Positions 51,013 to 60,400 of a stretch of 64,000 bases of DNA are shown here, in pieces. The translations under genes and the position numbers were made by a program. Position 1 is the first letter of the stretch. Every line of letters starts with the position of its first letter. The stretch is taken from the NCBI RefSeq assembly GCF_050563525.1, contig NZ_JBNXUN010000002.1, positions 434,001 through 498,000 on the forward strand. The letters run 5' to 3'. The notes beneath the pieces were generated by a model. It was not told where the DNA came from. It saw only the letters and a list, made by a program, of their open reading frames with translations, and ran no database searches. Origin of the DNA: Falsiroseomonas sp050563525 (lineage in GTDB: Bacteria > Pseudomonadota > Alphaproteobacteria > Acetobacterales > Acetobacteraceae).

Positions 51013-51624
51013 CTACAGGCCGTAGGCTTCCACCGTCAGCGTCGCATCGCCCACCCATTGCTCGCTGCGCCGCACGGCGCCGGTCGCGGCCTCCGCCCAA
51101 AAGCGGTTGGTGAAATCGATGTCGTCACCGCTGCAGCGTTCCGTAAGGACGAGCCAGGCCCCCTCCTCCGCCACCGTCATGCGGCAGGCCAGTTGCACGC
51201 CGAAGCGCAGGTCCTGCGGGCTGCGCGTGGCCCCCTGGAGGTCGATGCTCCGCACGCTCCGCACCTCCTCCCGCCCCGGCAGCGCGCGCGGGTCTTCCAG
51301 CGGGTCCGCCCCCTCCAGCCGGGTTGCCGCAAGCCCCGCCCCGAGGCCGGCCGTCGCGGTGATGCGGGCGCCCTGCGTCGATAGCGCCGCGCCCCCCTCC
51401 GCCCGCCACAACCGCTGTCCGCCGGCATGCTGCAACAGCGTGAAGCGGAACGGGCGCCGCGCGCCGGACACCAGCAAGACCGGCCCGGAAGGCTCCGAGG
51501 CGGCGGCCGACTGCATGGGCCCTACCGGCCCACGCAGCGCATCCGCCAGCGGCGTGTCGCCGCAGCCGGCCAGCAGCAGCGCCAGCCCGCAGCCGGCGAG
51601 GCTCAGGCGGTGCGGCCGCGCCAC
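51013..51624 (-). CDS. YjbF/GfcB-like lipoprotein
   Basis: A 203-residue predicted lipoprotein with lipobox LAGC (LALLLAGCGD). The mature part has ITATAGLGAGLAATRLEG and the C-terminal DFTNRFWAEAATGAVRRSEQWVG (cited as FTNRFWAEA, RRSEQWVG), resembling the YjbF family, whose E. coli members are encoded in group 4 capsule and exopolysaccharide operons. The start is GTG 51624, overlapping the TRAP permease by 22 bases on the same strand, so it is the distal gene of that operon. It is probably related to polysaccharide export rather than to TRAP transport. Confidence 0.72.
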   Translation of the reverse strand: MARPHRLSLAGCGLALLLAGCGDTPLADALRGPVGPMQSAAASEPSGPVLLVSGARRPFRFTLLQHAGGQRLWRAEGGAALSTQGARITATAGLGAGLAATRLEGADPLEDPRALPGREEVRSVRSIDLQGATRSPQDLRFGVQLACRMTVAEEGAWLVLTERCSGDDIDFTNRFWAEAATGAVRRSEQWVGDATLTVEAYGL

Positions 51625-53648
51625 TGCACCCCCAGCAGCACCGCGGCCATCACCAGCCCGATCATGTACGGGAACGGCACCACGCCCGGCGCCAGCGCCT
51701 CCAGCATCGCCGGGAACATGATGAGCAGGCCCGCCACCACCAGCAGCGCGCGCTCCACGCCGCTCAGCGCGCGGATCAGGAAGCCCTGGCAGGCGGCCGC
51801 CAGCGCCGCCAGGCCGATCACCGCGGCCAGCACCTGCCAGGCCACGTCCAGCCAGCCCATGTCGCCCTCGAAGTTCAGCAGCAGGCCGACGCCGGTCGGG
51901 TCGGTGACGAAGACGAAGGGCAGCACGAAGGCAGGCAGGGTGTATTTCCACGCCTTCATCGTGGTGCGGTACGGCCCCGCCCCGGTGATCGCCGCGGCGG
52001 CGAAGGGCGACAGCGCGGTGGGCGGCGAGACCTCGCTCAGCACCGCGTAGTAGAAGACGAACATGTGCGCCGCGTAGGCCGGCACGCCGAGCTTGGTCAG
52101 CGCCGGCGCCGCCACCACCGCGCAGATGATGTAGCTGGCCGTCACCGGCACCGCGAGGCCGATGACCCAGACGATCAGCGCCGTGTAGATCGCCGTCACC
52201 ACCACAGAACCACCAGCGGCCTGGATGGCGATGTCGCTGAACTTCAGCCCGAGACCGGTCAGCGTGATGACGCCGACGATGATGCCGGCGCTGGCGCAGG
52301 TCGCCGCGATGCCCACCGCCTGGATGGCGCCGGAGGCCAGCGTCTCGATCAGCTTGCGCGGCCACAGCGCCTGGTCCGGCCGGATGAAGGACAGCAGCAC
52401 CGCCGCGACCATGGCGTAGAGCACCGACAGCGTCGCCGAATACCCCATCACCATGAAGACGATGATCGCGATGAGCGAGGTGAAGTGGAAGCCGTACTTC
52501 CGCAGCATCTGCGGGATCGGCTCCACCTGGATCACGTCATTCGCCATCGGCGTCCCGCTGGCCGCGATGCGCCGCTGGTCCAGCTCCACCATGAACAGCA
52601 GCGAGGCGTAGTAGAGGATGGTCGGAATGACCGCCATCTGCAGCACGTCGAGGTAGCCGATGTTCAGGTATTCGGCGATCAGGAACGCCGCCGCCCCCAG
52701 CACGGGCGGCGAGATGATGGCGCCAAGGCCGCCGGCCGCCAGCAGCCCGCCGGCATCGTCCGGCCTGTAGCCCACCTTCTTCATCATCGGCCACGCCACG
52801 GTGCCGAGCGTGACGGTGGTGGCGACGCCCGAGCCCGAAGGCCCCCCGAGCAGGAAGGAGGACAGCACCACCGTGCGCCCGGCGCTCGCCGCCTTGCCGC
52901 CGGTGGCGGCGAAGGAGAAGTCGACGAAGAACTTGCCGGCGCCACTGGCCTGCAGGATGGCGCCGTAGATGGTGAACAGGATGATCAGCGTGGCGGAAAC
53001 ATCGATTGCGGTGCCGAAGATGCCATCGAGGCCGATGGTGAGATGCGGGATGATGCGTTCGCTGTCATAGCCCTGGTGCTGCCAGGGCGCCGGCAGCCAG
53101 TGGCCGAAGAAGGCGTACAGCAGGAATCCGATGGCGACGCAGGGCATCACCGGCCCGGTGGCGCGCCGCGCCGCCTCCAGCACCAGCGCGATCATCATCC
53201 AGCCGACGACGAGGTCCATCGGCTCAGGGAAGATGGCGCGGTCCTGCAACTCGTCGCCGCCCGCGACCATGTACCAGATGACATAGACACCGGCCGCGGC
53301 CAGCGCCGCATCCCAGGGCATCAGCCGGTGGCGGAAGCGCTTCGCCGCCGGGAACATCAGGAAACCCAGCAGCAGCGTGAAGCCGACATGGACGAAGCGC
53401 AGCGTCGTCGTCGGCACGATGTCCCACGCCGCCCACAGGTGGAACAGGCTCATCGACAGCGCGAGGCCGGTGCCGAGGAAGCCGAGCCAGCCGGTGTATC
53501 TGCTGAGCGTGCCCTCCTCCTCCTCCATCAGCGCCTGCAGGCGCGCGGCGGTAGCTTCGTCGAGCACGCCGGGAGCGATCTCGGGCGGCAATGGACTGTG
53601 CAAAGGGCTGGGCGAAGGGCTGGGCGATGTCGCGCCGGTCTGTGTCAC
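51603..53648 (-). CDS. TRAP transporter permease, fused 4TM-12TM subunits (TAXI-TRAP type)
   Basis: A 681-residue integral membrane protein that combines the small DctQ-like and large DctM-like subunits of a TAXI-TRAP transporter, driven by an ion gradient. The N-terminal 45 residues are soluble; then come the DctQ part (GFLGTGLALSMSLFHLWAAW) and the DctM part with LLGGPSGSGVATTVTLGT, GAIISPPVLGAAAFLIAEY and SEVSPPTALSPFAA, the conserved substrate-path loops. It starts with GTG. The binding protein gene lies 119 bases upstream, with a hairpin in between. Confidence 0.94.
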   Translation of the reverse strand: MTQTGATSPSPSPSPLHSPLPPEIAPGVLDEATAARLQALMEEEEGTLSRYTGWLGFLGTGLALSMSLFHLWAAWDIVPTTTLRFVHVGFTLLLGFLMFPAAKRFRHRLMPWDAALAAAGVYVIWYMVAGGDELQDRAIFPEPMDLVVGWMMIALVLEAARRATGPVMPCVAIGFLLYAFFGHWLPAPWQHQGYDSERIIPHLTIGLDGIFGTAIDVSATLIILFTIYGAILQASGAGKFFVDFSFAATGGKAASAGRTVVLSSFLLGGPSGSGVATTVTLGTVAWPMMKKVGYRPDDAGGLLAAGGLGAIISPPVLGAAAFLIAEYLNIGYLDVLQMAVIPTILYYASLLFMVELDQRRIAASGTPMANDVIQVEPIPQMLRKYGFHFTSLIAIIVFMVMGYSATLSVLYAMVAAVLLSFIRPDQALWPRKLIETLASGAIQAVGIAATCASAGIIVGVITLTGLGLKFSDIAIQAAGGSVVVTAIYTALIVWVIGLAVPVTASYIICAVVAAPALTKLGVPAYAAHMFVFYYAVLSEVSPPTALSPFAAAAITGAGPYRTTMKAWKYTLPAFVLPFVFVTDPTGVGLLLNFEGDMGWLDVAWQVLAAVIGLAALAAACQGFLIRALSGVERALLVVAGLLIMFPAMLEALAPGVVPFPYMIGLVMAAVLLGVQWRGRTA

Positions 53649-53712
53649 GTGTGGGCTGCTCCGCCGGTGGAACGGGAGATCGGTCGAACGGGGGGTGGTC
53701 GGAAATGCGGAA

Positions 53713-53743
53713 AGCCGGGGATGGCTCGCGCCACCCCCGGGCT
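53713..53743. other. Intercistronic hairpin between TAXI binding protein and TRAP permease
   Basis: AGCCGGGGATGGC (53713-53725) pairs with GCCACCCCCGGGCT (53730-53743) around a 4-base loop, with one A-C mismatch and one bulged G. It lies in the 119-base gap, without a T tract. Such stems often protect the upstream mRNA and set binding protein above permease levels; that role is inferred. Confidence 0.6.
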
Positions 53744-53767
53744 CAGGGTCAGGTTGTCAGCGGCGGC

Positions 53768-54745
53768 TCAGGCGAGCGTCGCGCCGCGCGCCTTCCAGAA
53801 GGCCTCGGCCGCCGGATGCCAAGGGATGCCGGCCGCGGCGGTCTTCTGGCCCTCGAGCTTGAAGTCGCGCGCGGCGGAATGCACCTGCGCCCAATCCTCC
53901 CGCTTGCTCCACATCACCTCGAGGATCTTGGTCACGAGGTCGGGCGCCATGTCGTCGCGGACGCCGACGATGTTGGCCACCGACATCTGCTTGTTCGGAC
54001 GCGTCTGGCCGGGATAGGCGCCGGCCGGAATCTCCTCGGGAAAATACACCGGGCCGTACTTCTCGATGATGCCGGGGATGAACTCGTGGTGATCGATCAG
54101 CACCAGCTGCACGCCTGGGGAGGCGCCGAGGTCGGTGATGGCGCTGGTCGGGTAGCCGGAGACGAAGAAGTAGGCGTCCAGCTTGCCGTCCTTGATGGCG
54201 TTGGTGCTCTCGGCTGGCGACAGGCGCTCCCGCGCGCGGAAATCATTGTCGCGGTGCAGGCCGGCGCCCTCGATCAGGCGCAGCGCCATGACTTCCGTGG
54301 CCGAGCCAGGCGCGCCGGTGGAGATGCGCTTGCCCTTCAGGTCGCCCATCTTGGTGATGCCGGTGGAAGCCACCGTCACGACCTGCATGCGGTTGGTGTA
54401 CAGCACGGCGATGGCGCGTGCCGCGACGGGACGCCCACGGAAGCGGTCGTTGCCGCGCACCGCATCCACCGCGGCATCGACCTGCGCGATCACCATGCCG
54501 ACGCGGTTGGCACCGAGCAGCTGCAGGTTGGCGACTGAACCGCCGGTGACCTCGACCGTGGCCGACATGCCCGCGATGTCGCGCGACATGTAGTTCGCGA
54601 GCGCGCCGCCAAGCGGGTAGTAGACGCCGCCCGTCGTGCCAGTCGCGATCGCCATCTGCTGCTGCGCCTGCGCGCGTGCGAGGCCGGGCAATGCAAGCAC
54701 CGCGGCGCCTGCTGCCAGCCCGCGACGGCTGATGTTGAAGGACAT
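53768..54745 (-). CDS. TAXI family TRAP transporter solute-binding protein
   Basis: Periplasmic receptor of the TAXI-TRAP system. The 325-residue protein has a twin-arginine-like signal (SRRGLAAGAAVLALPGLARAQ), then IATGTTGGVYYPLGGALA, the TAXI ligand motif, VEVTGGSVANLQLL, and GAPGSATEVMALRLIEGAGL. Ligands of this family include glutamate and other carboxylates in a few known cases; nothing here fixes the substrate. It is the first gene of the operon and diverges from the CBS gene. Confidence 0.95.
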   Translation of the reverse strand: MSFNISRRGLAAGAAVLALPGLARAQAQQQMAIATGTTGGVYYPLGGALANYMSRDIAGMSATVEVTGGSVANLQLLGANRVGMVIAQVDAAVDAVRGNDRFRGRPVAARAIAVLYTNRMQVVTVASTGITKMGDLKGKRISTGAPGSATEVMALRLIEGAGLHRDNDFRARERLSPAESTNAIKDGKLDAYFFVSGYPTSAITDLGASPGVQLVLIDHHEFIPGIIEKYGPVYFPEEIPAGAYPGQTRPNKQMSVANIVGVRDDMAPDLVTKILEVMWSKREDWAQVHSAARDFKLEGQKTAAAGIPWHPAAEAFWKARGATLA

Positions 54746-54905
54746 TTTTCCTGTCTCCCTTGGTTATTCTGGCCCCAGGCATACAGGTGCCTCGCTGGAT
54801 GGGAAAGAGTAGAGATTTGACCTGCATCAAGGTGGCGCCGTGGCAGGTCGCCTAGCCTTCCGCGGGTCGACGCCCTTGCGTTGCACCAACCGGAGGAGCC
54901 TGGCC

Positions 54906-55604
54906 ATGTCCCGCCTTTCCGCCCGCGACCTGATGACGACCGAAATGGTGACGGTGCCGCCCGAGACGCCGGTGCTGGCGATGGCGCGGCTGCTGAGCGA
55001 GCGCAGCATTTCCGCCGTGCCGGTGCTGGACCCGGCGGGCCGGCTGCTCGGCATCGTCACCGAGGCCGACCTGATCCGCCGCCTGGCCGGGGAGGTGGAG
55101 GAGCCCTCCTCGTGGCTCGCGAACCTGTTCCACAGCGCGGAGCGCGACGCGCTGCGCTTCGCCCGCACCCATGGCGCGACGGCGGCCGACCTGATGAGCA
55201 CGGACCTGGTGACCACTGGCCCAGCGACGCCGGCGGCGGAAGTGGCGCAGATGATGGAGAAGAAGAACATCCGCCGCGTGCTGGTGACGCAGGATGACCG
55301 CCTGCTCGGCATCGTCTCCCGCGCCGACCTGCTGCGCGCGCTGGTGGCACCACGGTCGGAACCGGCGCAGCTTTCCGATGACCGCATCCGCACCGCCGTG
55401 CTCGCCGCGATGCGCCACCAGCCGTGGGCCGATACCTACTACAGCCTGGTGGAGGTGAAGGACGGCGTGGTGGAGTTCAGCGGCTTCAGCCGCAGCCCGG
55501 AAGTCCAGCGCGGCCTGCGCGTGCTGGCCGAGAATGTGCCCGGCGTGAAGGGCGTGCACGACAACACCCAGCCGATGCCGGCCTACCTCTACGCGGCGGG
55601 CTGA
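54906..55604 (+). CDS. CBS-CBS-BON domain protein
   Basis: A 232-residue soluble protein with two CBS motifs (residues 7-60: MTTEMVTVPPETPVLAMARLL; second near 90-145: LMSTDLVTTGPATPAAEVAQMM, cited in part) and a C-terminal BON domain (VEVKDGVVEFSGFSRSPEVQ). CBS pairs bind adenosine ligands, and BON domains are associated with membranes or stress; the combination occurs in many alphaproteobacterial genomes without a defined role. ATG 54906 has GGAGGAG upstream. It is monocistronic. Confidence 0.9.
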   Translation: MSRLSARDLMTTEMVTVPPETPVLAMARLLSERSISAVPVLDPAGRLLGIVTEADLIRRLAGEVEEPSSWLANLFHSAERDALRFARTHGATAADLMSTDLVTTGPATPAAEVAQMMEKKNIRRVLVTQDDRLLGIVSRADLLRALVAPRSEPAQLSDDRIRTAVLAAMRHQPWADTYYSLVEVKDGVVEFSGFSRSPEVQRGLRVLAENVPGVKGVHDNTQPMPAYLYAAG

Positions 55605-55620
55605 GCCGGCTGCGCCCGGA

Positions 55621-56043
55621 CTACCGCGCCGGCATCAATACAATGGTGACGGCGCGGGCACCAGGTTCCGACTGCGATCCGCTGAAGGCACCGACCCGCG
55701 CCTCCCCGCGCACCCGGTCGCGCTCCACGCCCTGCTGGCTCAGCGCCAGCGCCACGGCGCGAGCGCGGCGGGCGGCGAGCTGGGTGCTGGTCTCGGCCCC
55801 GGCGGCGCGTTCCGCATGGCCGAGGACGCAGATGTTGCGCTCCCGCTCCGCCAGGGCCTGGGCGGCGGCGGTCGCGATGGCGGCGCGGCCGGCTGGGCCG
55901 AGGGTGGCGCTGTTGCGGGCGAAGGGCACCGCGATGACATCATCCTCCAACCGCTCCGCCCCGACGCAGGAGAATGGCCGGAGCTGCGCCGCGGCCGGGC
56001 TCGCGGCGAGGACAAGCGCGCCGAGCGCCAGCAGCGCCCTCAT
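55621..56043 (-). CDS. OmpA-like C-terminal domain protein, small exported
   Basis: A 140-residue protein with a signal peptide ending AAAQ. The mature part is an OmpA/MotB-type domain: VPFARNSATLGPAGRAAIATAA near residue 48 (cited as VPFARNSATLGPAGRAA), ICVLGHAERAAGAETSTQLAARRARAV (cited as AARRARAVALAL), where the segment that normally reads GHTDxxG is GHAERAAG, so a peptidoglycan-binding aspartate is replaced. Its start overlaps the end of the JmjC-type gene by four bases. Confidence 0.78.
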   Translation of the reverse strand: MRALLALGALVLAASPAAAQLRPFSCVGAERLEDDVIAVPFARNSATLGPAGRAAIATAAAQALAERERNICVLGHAERAAGAETSTQLAARRARAVALALSQQGVERDRVRGEARVGAFSGSQSEPGARAVTIVLMPAR

Positions 56044-57263
56044 GCCGCCGGTGCCAGCAGGCCGGCCGCCGTCAGCCGGCCGAGCAGCGAGGGCGCATCC
56101 ACCGCTGGCGCGGCAGCGGCGAGTTCCGCCGCCGTCACATCCGGCCGGGCGAGCAGCCAGGTGGCGGCCTCGGCCTCCGCTGAACTGACCACGATGCTGC
56201 CTTGCGCGGTCTTCACCACCCACTCCGCACCGCGCCGCACCGGCTTCGCACCAGGTACCAGGATGCGGAAGGCCGGCGCGTCGCTGCCCTGCGCCGCCGC
56301 CGTGGGCGCGGCGATGCCGCGCGCGGCCAGCATGTCGTAGACGCCGCGGGCGTAGCTGTAGTTCGAGACGAACTGCGCCAATACCTCCATCACCTTGGGG
56401 TCGCGGGACAGCTCCGCCAGCCGCTGGCCCAGCAGCCCGGCACGCTGGGTCAGCGCAAACTTTCCCGCCACCGAGCCATCGTGGCGCGGCAGCGGCTTGC
56501 GGAACTCCGGGTCATAGAGGATCCGCTCCGACAGGAGGTTCACGAAATCCATGCCCAGCGGAGCGTGGACGCCGTAGGCGATGTGCACGCTGGCCGGGGC
56601 TTCGGCCAAGGCGTCATGGTACCAGCCACGCGGCAGGTACAGCAGGTCCCCGGGCCGCATCCGTACCACCTCCCGCAGCTTGCCGCGGGCCTGGTCGTGC
56701 TGTGCCTGCGGCTGTCCGCGGAAGGCCGGGTGGGGGATGGGGTGGTCGGCGCGGCCCTCCCAGATGTTCCAGTCCTTCTCGCCCTCCACCTGCACCGCCC
56801 AGACATCATGCGTGTCGTAATGCGTGCGGAACGCCTTGTGGCTCTGCCAGCTGATGTAGACATTGGCCTGCGACTTGCCGAGCCCGGCGCCTTCCAGGGC
56901 GGAGGAAACGCTGGCCAGACCGGGCGTCAGGCTGTCCACGTCGTTCATCACCACGCTGGCGCCCTTGGCGATCCAGCCCTGCACCAGCTTCGCATCCGGC
57001 TGCAGCACCGGCGCGCCGTCGCGGCTGGTGGCGCGGGTGCAGAACTGCTCCGGCGGGATCGCCTGGCTGTCCATCACCAGCTTGAGCGAGGCGCCGGACC
57101 AGATATGCGTCATGTCCAGCAGCCGGTTCACCTGCCGCCAGGACAGCACATCGGCAAATTTGCCCGGCGTGCCCCGTATGTGCAGCGGCTGACGGTCCAG
57201 ATGCTCCGTGAAGAAGCGCTCCGGCGTGATGGGGGCGAGCAGGGCGGCGAGGCTGTCGATCAT
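56040..57263 (-). CDS. JmjC/cupin-domain 2-oxoglutarate-dependent oxygenase (ribosomal-oxygenase-like)
   Basis: A 407-residue protein of the cupin_4/JmjC family. The iron ligands appear as THYDTHDV (HxD) and a distal histidine in VHIAYGVHAP; LYLPRGWYHDALAE is the conserved cupin segment, and the C-terminal winged-helix-like part follows. E. coli RoxA of this family hydroxylates ribosomal protein uL16; the substrate here is unknown, and the protein is a looser match. It overlaps the OmpA-like gene (ATGA) and diverges from NAD-GDH. Confidence 0.85.
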   Translation of the reverse strand: MIDSLAALLAPITPERFFTEHLDRQPLHIRGTPGKFADVLSWRQVNRLLDMTHIWSGASLKLVMDSQAIPPEQFCTRATSRDGAPVLQPDAKLVQGWIAKGASVVMNDVDSLTPGLASVSSALEGAGLGKSQANVYISWQSHKAFRTHYDTHDVWAVQVEGEKDWNIWEGRADHPIPHPAFRGQPQAQHDQARGKLREVVRMRPGDLLYLPRGWYHDALAEAPASVHIAYGVHAPLGMDFVNLLSERILYDPEFRKPLPRHDGSVAGKFALTQRAGLLGQRLAELSRDPKVMEVLAQFVSNYSYARGVYDMLAARGIAAPTAAAQGSDAPAFRILVPGAKPVRRGAEWVVKTAQGSIVVSSAEAEAATWLLARPDVTAAELAAAAPAVDAPSLLGRLTAAGLLAPAA

Positions 57264-57407
57264 TCGTGATTGATAACCCGGAAGTCAGTCGGGTTGCACC
57301 GGCCAAACGCGCGATCGGCAAGCCGGCCTGAACCTGCGGCTGCCGCCGGATCGAACTTGCGGCGCCTGCCGCAAAGGGCCAGCTTCCGGCGCAGGAGGAC
57401 CCGGCGA

Positions 57408-60400
57408 ATGATGGATGCGGTGACCGAACAGGTTTCGGATGGCGTGCGCCCGCAGATCCTGCGGGCGGCGGAGGCAGCCCTGGCACGGCTGGCACCCGCC
57501 CTGCCCCCGGCGGCGGCCGCCCTGCTGCACCGCCTGCACGCCGCCGTACCCACCGCCGAACTCGCCGCGACCCCGCCCGAGGCGCTGGCCGAGGCCGCCG
57601 CCAGCCTGTTCGCCTTCGCCGCCGAACGCCGCCCGCGCGAGACCCGGCTGCGCCTGTTGCCGCCCGGTCCTGGCCGCGGTGCCGTCGCAATCGCCGAGAT
57701 CGTCACGGACGACATGCCCTTCCTGGTGGACAGCGCGATGGCGGCGCTGACCGTCTCCGGCCGCGTGGTGCGCCAGCTGCTGCACCCGGTGGTGCCGGTG
57801 CGCCGCGACGCCGAGGGCCAATTGCTGGCGATCGAGGAGGGCGCGCCGCATCGCGAGAGCATGATGCGCATCTCGCTCGCCGCCGGCGCCACCATTCCCC
57901 TCGCCGGCACCGGCCCGGCCGACTGGCCGGCGGTGGAGGCGGCGCTGCGCCGCGCCATGGCGGATGTCCGCCTCGCCGTCGGCGATTTCGGCGCCATGCT
58001 GGCGCAGCTGCGCGCGGCGCAGTCTGAACTGGGCGCGGAGGCCGGCGCGGCCTCCGATTTCCTGAATTGGATGGCGGAGGACAACTTCGTCCTGCTCGGC
58101 CATCGCCGCCTGCTGCTGTCCGGCGACAATGCGCTGCTGGTGGCGGAGGAAGACAACCTCGGCATGCTGCGTGACAGCATGGTGCCGGTGTTCGACGCGC
58201 TGCGCGACCTGGCCGCGGTGCCGGGCGCGGTGCGCGCGACGCTCGGGCGGATGGAGGCGGTGGTGGTCGCCAAGGCCAACATGCGCGCCACGGTGCACCG
58301 GCCGCAGCACGCCGACGTGGTGATGACGCGCATCCGCGACGTGGCCGGGCAGGTCATCGGCCTGCGGCTGTTCCTCGGCCTGTTCGCGGCGGATGCCTAT
58401 AACCGCAACCCGCGCGCCATCCCCCTGCTGCGCGAGAAGGTTCTCCGGGTTCTGGCGATGGCGGGGCTGGACCCCGAAAGCCACGATGGCCGGGCCCTGC
58501 GCAACATCCTGGACACCTGGCCGCGGGACGAGCTGTTCCAGGCACCGGAGACGGAAATCCTGGCTGGCGCACGGCGCGCGCTTGACCTCGCGATCCGTCC
58601 GCGCGCGGCGCTGGTGCTGCGGCGCGATCCGTTCGAGCGTTTCATCGCCGCCATCGCCTGGCTACCACGCGATACCTTCGACACCGCGCTGCGCCAGCGC
58701 ATCGGCCATCTGTTGGCGGATGCTTTCCAGGGGCGGCTTTCCGCCTGGTACACGCTGCTCGGCGATGCGCCGCTGGCGCGCGTGCACTACGTCATCGGCA
58801 CCCAGCCCGGCCGCGTGCCGCCAGTGGACGAGGCGGCGCTGGAAGCCGCCATGGCCCAGGCCGCGCGCGGCTTCTCGGACCGGCTGGAGGAAGCGCTGGC
58901 GGAGGAATTCGGCGCCGCCGCCGCGCCCCACCTGATGCGCTGGCGTGACGCCTTCCCGCGCGTCTACCGCGACCTGGAAACCGCGGCCCAGGGCGTCGCG
59001 GACCTGCATCTGGCGGAACAGGCCCTGGACCTGGGCCGGGCGCAGGCGAAGCTGATGCGCACGGCGGGCGAAGGCCCGCGCCGACTGACGCTGCGCCTGG
59101 CCAGCCCTGGCCGCCCGCTGCCCCTGGCCGACGCGCTGCCGCTGTTTGAAAGCCTCGGCCTGCGCGCCATCGAGGAACTGCCCTACCGCCTGACGCCGGG
59201 CGATGCGCCGGAAGTCGTGCTGCACGTCTTCCAGCTCGAAGCCGGCGTCGACGTGGCGGAGGATCGCTTTCCCGAGATACTTGGCGCGCTGGCGGCGCTG
59301 CTGGAGGGTGCGGCCGAGGCTGATGGCTTCAACCGGCTGGTACTGCGCGCCGGGCTCGATTGGCGCGAATGCTGGCTGCTGCGCGCGATGTTCCGCTGGC
59401 TGAAGCAGGTCGGCTTCGGCTTCGCGCAGGACAGCGTGCAGGACGCCCTGGCGGCACAGCCGGATGCGGTGCGCGTGCTGCTGGCGCTGTTCCGCCGCCG
59501 CTTCGACCCGGCGGTTGCCGATCGCACCGAAGCGGCGCTGGAAGCCGAATGGAAGGCGGCGCTGGACAACGTCGCCAACCCCGACGAGGACCGCATCCTA
59601 TCCCGCCTGCGGTTGCTGCTGGACGCGATGCTGCGCACCAACTTCTACGAGCAGAAGCCCTACCTCGCCTTCAAGGTGGATTCGGCACGTGCCGGCGACA
59701 TGCCGCTGCCGCGGCCGTGGCGCGAAATCTTCGTGCATTCACCACGCATGGAAGGCTGCCACCTGCGCGCCGGCCCGGTCGCGCGCGGCGGCATCCGCTG
59801 GTCCGACCGGCGCGAGGATTTCCGCACCGAGGTACTGGGCCTGATGAAGGCGCAGCGGCTGAAGAACGTGGTCATCGTGCCGACCGGCGCGAAGGGCGGC
59901 TTCGTCCTGAAGCACCCGCCGCCCAGCAGCGACCGCGAGGCCTTCATGGCCGAGGGCATCGCCGTGTACCGCACGCTGGTGCGCGGCATGCTCGACCTCA
60001 CCGACAACTTCGCCGCCGATGGTCGCGTGGTGACGCCGCCGGCGATCGTGCGGCGGGACGGCGATGATCCGTACATCGTGGCCGCCGCCGACAAGGGCAC
60101 GGCGACGTTCTCCGACATCGCCAATGGCCTGTCCGAGGAATATGGCTTCTGGCTCGGCGATGCCTTCGCCAGCGGGGGTTCCGCGGGCTACGACCACAAG
60201 GGCATGGGCATCACTGCGCGCGGCGCCTGGGTAATGATCGACCGCCACTTCGCCGAACTCCGCGGAGCCGGCGTGCAGGATGCCGAATTCACCTGCGCCG
60301 GCATCGGCGACATGTCCGGCGACGTGTTCGGCAACGGTTTGCTGATCTCGCGCCGCACCAGGCTCGTCGCGGCCTTCGACCACCGTCATATCTTCATCGA

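Noticed and set aside
52065..54017. Open plus-strand frame of 650 codons opposite the TRAP permease
   Set aside because: Composition is dominated by Arg, His, Asp and Gln, with no domain, and the sense strand encodes a complete permease.
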